From Candidatus Paceibacterota bacterium (lineage in GTDB: Bacteria > Patescibacteriota > Minisyncoccia > Phycocordibacterales > CAINVO01), in NCBI GenBank assembly GCA_028714275.1, contig JAQTMP010000022.1:1-12195 (forward strand): a DNA stretch of 12,195 nucleotides, in the 5' to 3' direction. Numbering within the stretch: position 1 is the first letter of the stretch; every line of letters starts with the position of its first letter. Positions 11,842-12,195 of the stretch are shown piece by piece. The translations under genes were made by a program, and so were the position numbers. The notes under the pieces were generated by a model. The model saw only the letters and a program-made list of their open reading frames with translations. It made no database searches and was not told where the DNA came from.

Positions 11842-12195
11842 ATGGCTAATTCCTCAAATAAAAAAACCAAAAAAAAACAGCAAAGAAAAAAGCAAGTTTT
11901 ATCTTTAGCTATCAAAATATGCCTGGGTAGTGTGGCAGGTTTTGCGGCCATCTATTTTATAAGTAGCACCCATTTTTTTTCTTGGGAATATGATAGGGCA
12001 GCAGAGGCGCTTGCGGTGGCTACTCTTGCCAATGCCTCATCTTCTACTTCTACCTCTGGCACTGTGTCCACGCAGGTTCCAATCGTAGAAGCTTTTAATA
12101 AAGTCGCCTACGACCAAAAAATGATTGAAATTGCTAATTATGGCACTTCAACTGTGGCGAGCACTTCCGGATCTACGCTTTCGGGCACCTCTACT
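11842..12195 (+). CDS. N-terminus of a membrane-anchored, Ser/Thr-rich protein, 3'-truncated by the window
   Basis: The frame is open from the ATG at 11842 to the last base (118 codons). Residues 3-18 are very basic (NKKTKKKQQRKK), followed by a hydrophobic segment at about 19-41, giving an N-in signal anchor. Beyond it are a Ser/Thr/Ala-rich linker (56-80), VEAFNKVAYDQKMIEIANYG (82-101), and another Ser/Thr/Gly-rich run to the end. The layout suggests a cell-surface or periplasm-facing protein whose catalytic or binding domain lies beyond the window. Ser/Thr-rich linkers of this kind are common in exported proteins of CPR bacteria. No SD is seen before the ATG. I do not recognise a family from this part. 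Confidence 0.65.
   Translation, partial: MANSSNKKTKKKQQRKKQVLSLAIKICLGSVAGFAAIYFISSTHFFSWEYDRAAEALAVATLANASSSTSTSGTVSTQVPIVEAFNKVAYDQKMIEIANYGTSTVASTSGSTLSGTST

Overview
Overall impression: this is bacterial DNA that uses the standard code, because TGA is a true stop after several genes. Gene spacing is short, Shine-Dalgarno (SD) motifs are present at only some genes, and small orphan proteins sit among ordinary housekeeping enzymes. Together with the protein types (DUF5681, PQ-loop-like and Tic20-like membrane proteins, a Ser/Thr-rich membrane-anchored protein), this suggests a small-genome bacterium, most likely of the Patescibacteria/CPR group. That assignment is inference; no rRNA or tRNA marker lies in the window.

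Layout, left to right. Positions 1-687 hold the C-terminal end of a UPF1/Dna2-like SF1 helicase. Positions 726-1118 (minus strand) hold a DUF5681 protein whose start codon abuts a terminator-like hairpin. About 1119-2340 is an accessory patch of GC-rich, hairpin-rich non-coding DNA around two small AT-rich orphan genes (1366-1599 and 1605-1925). It includes a 20-bp near-palindrome at 1341-1360 and three tandem bulged hairpins at 1991-2117. It ends in a DnaJ-type zinc-finger frame without a start, followed by a terminator. Then come a minus-strand PQ-loop-like membrane protein (2459-3139), a cupin (3309-3704), a HExxH metallopeptidase-like protein (3874-4293), a Tic20-like membrane protein overlapping an endonuclease/exonuclease/phosphatase protein (4351-5501), and a DoxX-family membrane protein (5538-6089).

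The functional core is 6090-10330, a self-contained NAD salvage locus. The regulator NrtR (Nudix-like sensor plus winged helix) is followed by an intergenic region with three 19-bp inverted repeats of the form TAGTGT-N7-ACACTA, and a fourth, weaker copy overlaps the nrtR promoter itself. Next come nicotinamide phosphoribosyltransferase (NAMPT), an ADP-ribose/ADP-sugar pyrophosphatase-like Nudix enzyme, and a fusion of a CinA/PncC-like domain with an NMN adenylyltransferase (NMNAT)-like domain. A strong intrinsic terminator closes the unit. NAMPT would make NMN from nicotinamide and PRPP, the NMNAT domain would make NAD, and the Nudix enzyme would recycle ADP-ribose or a related compound. NrtR would repress transcription and be released by an NAD-derived ligand.

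The right end carries purF (amidophosphoribosyltransferase, which also consumes PRPP) and the first 118 codons of a membrane-anchored Ser/Thr-rich protein that runs off the window. No CRISPR array, insertion sequence, rRNA or tRNA was recognised.
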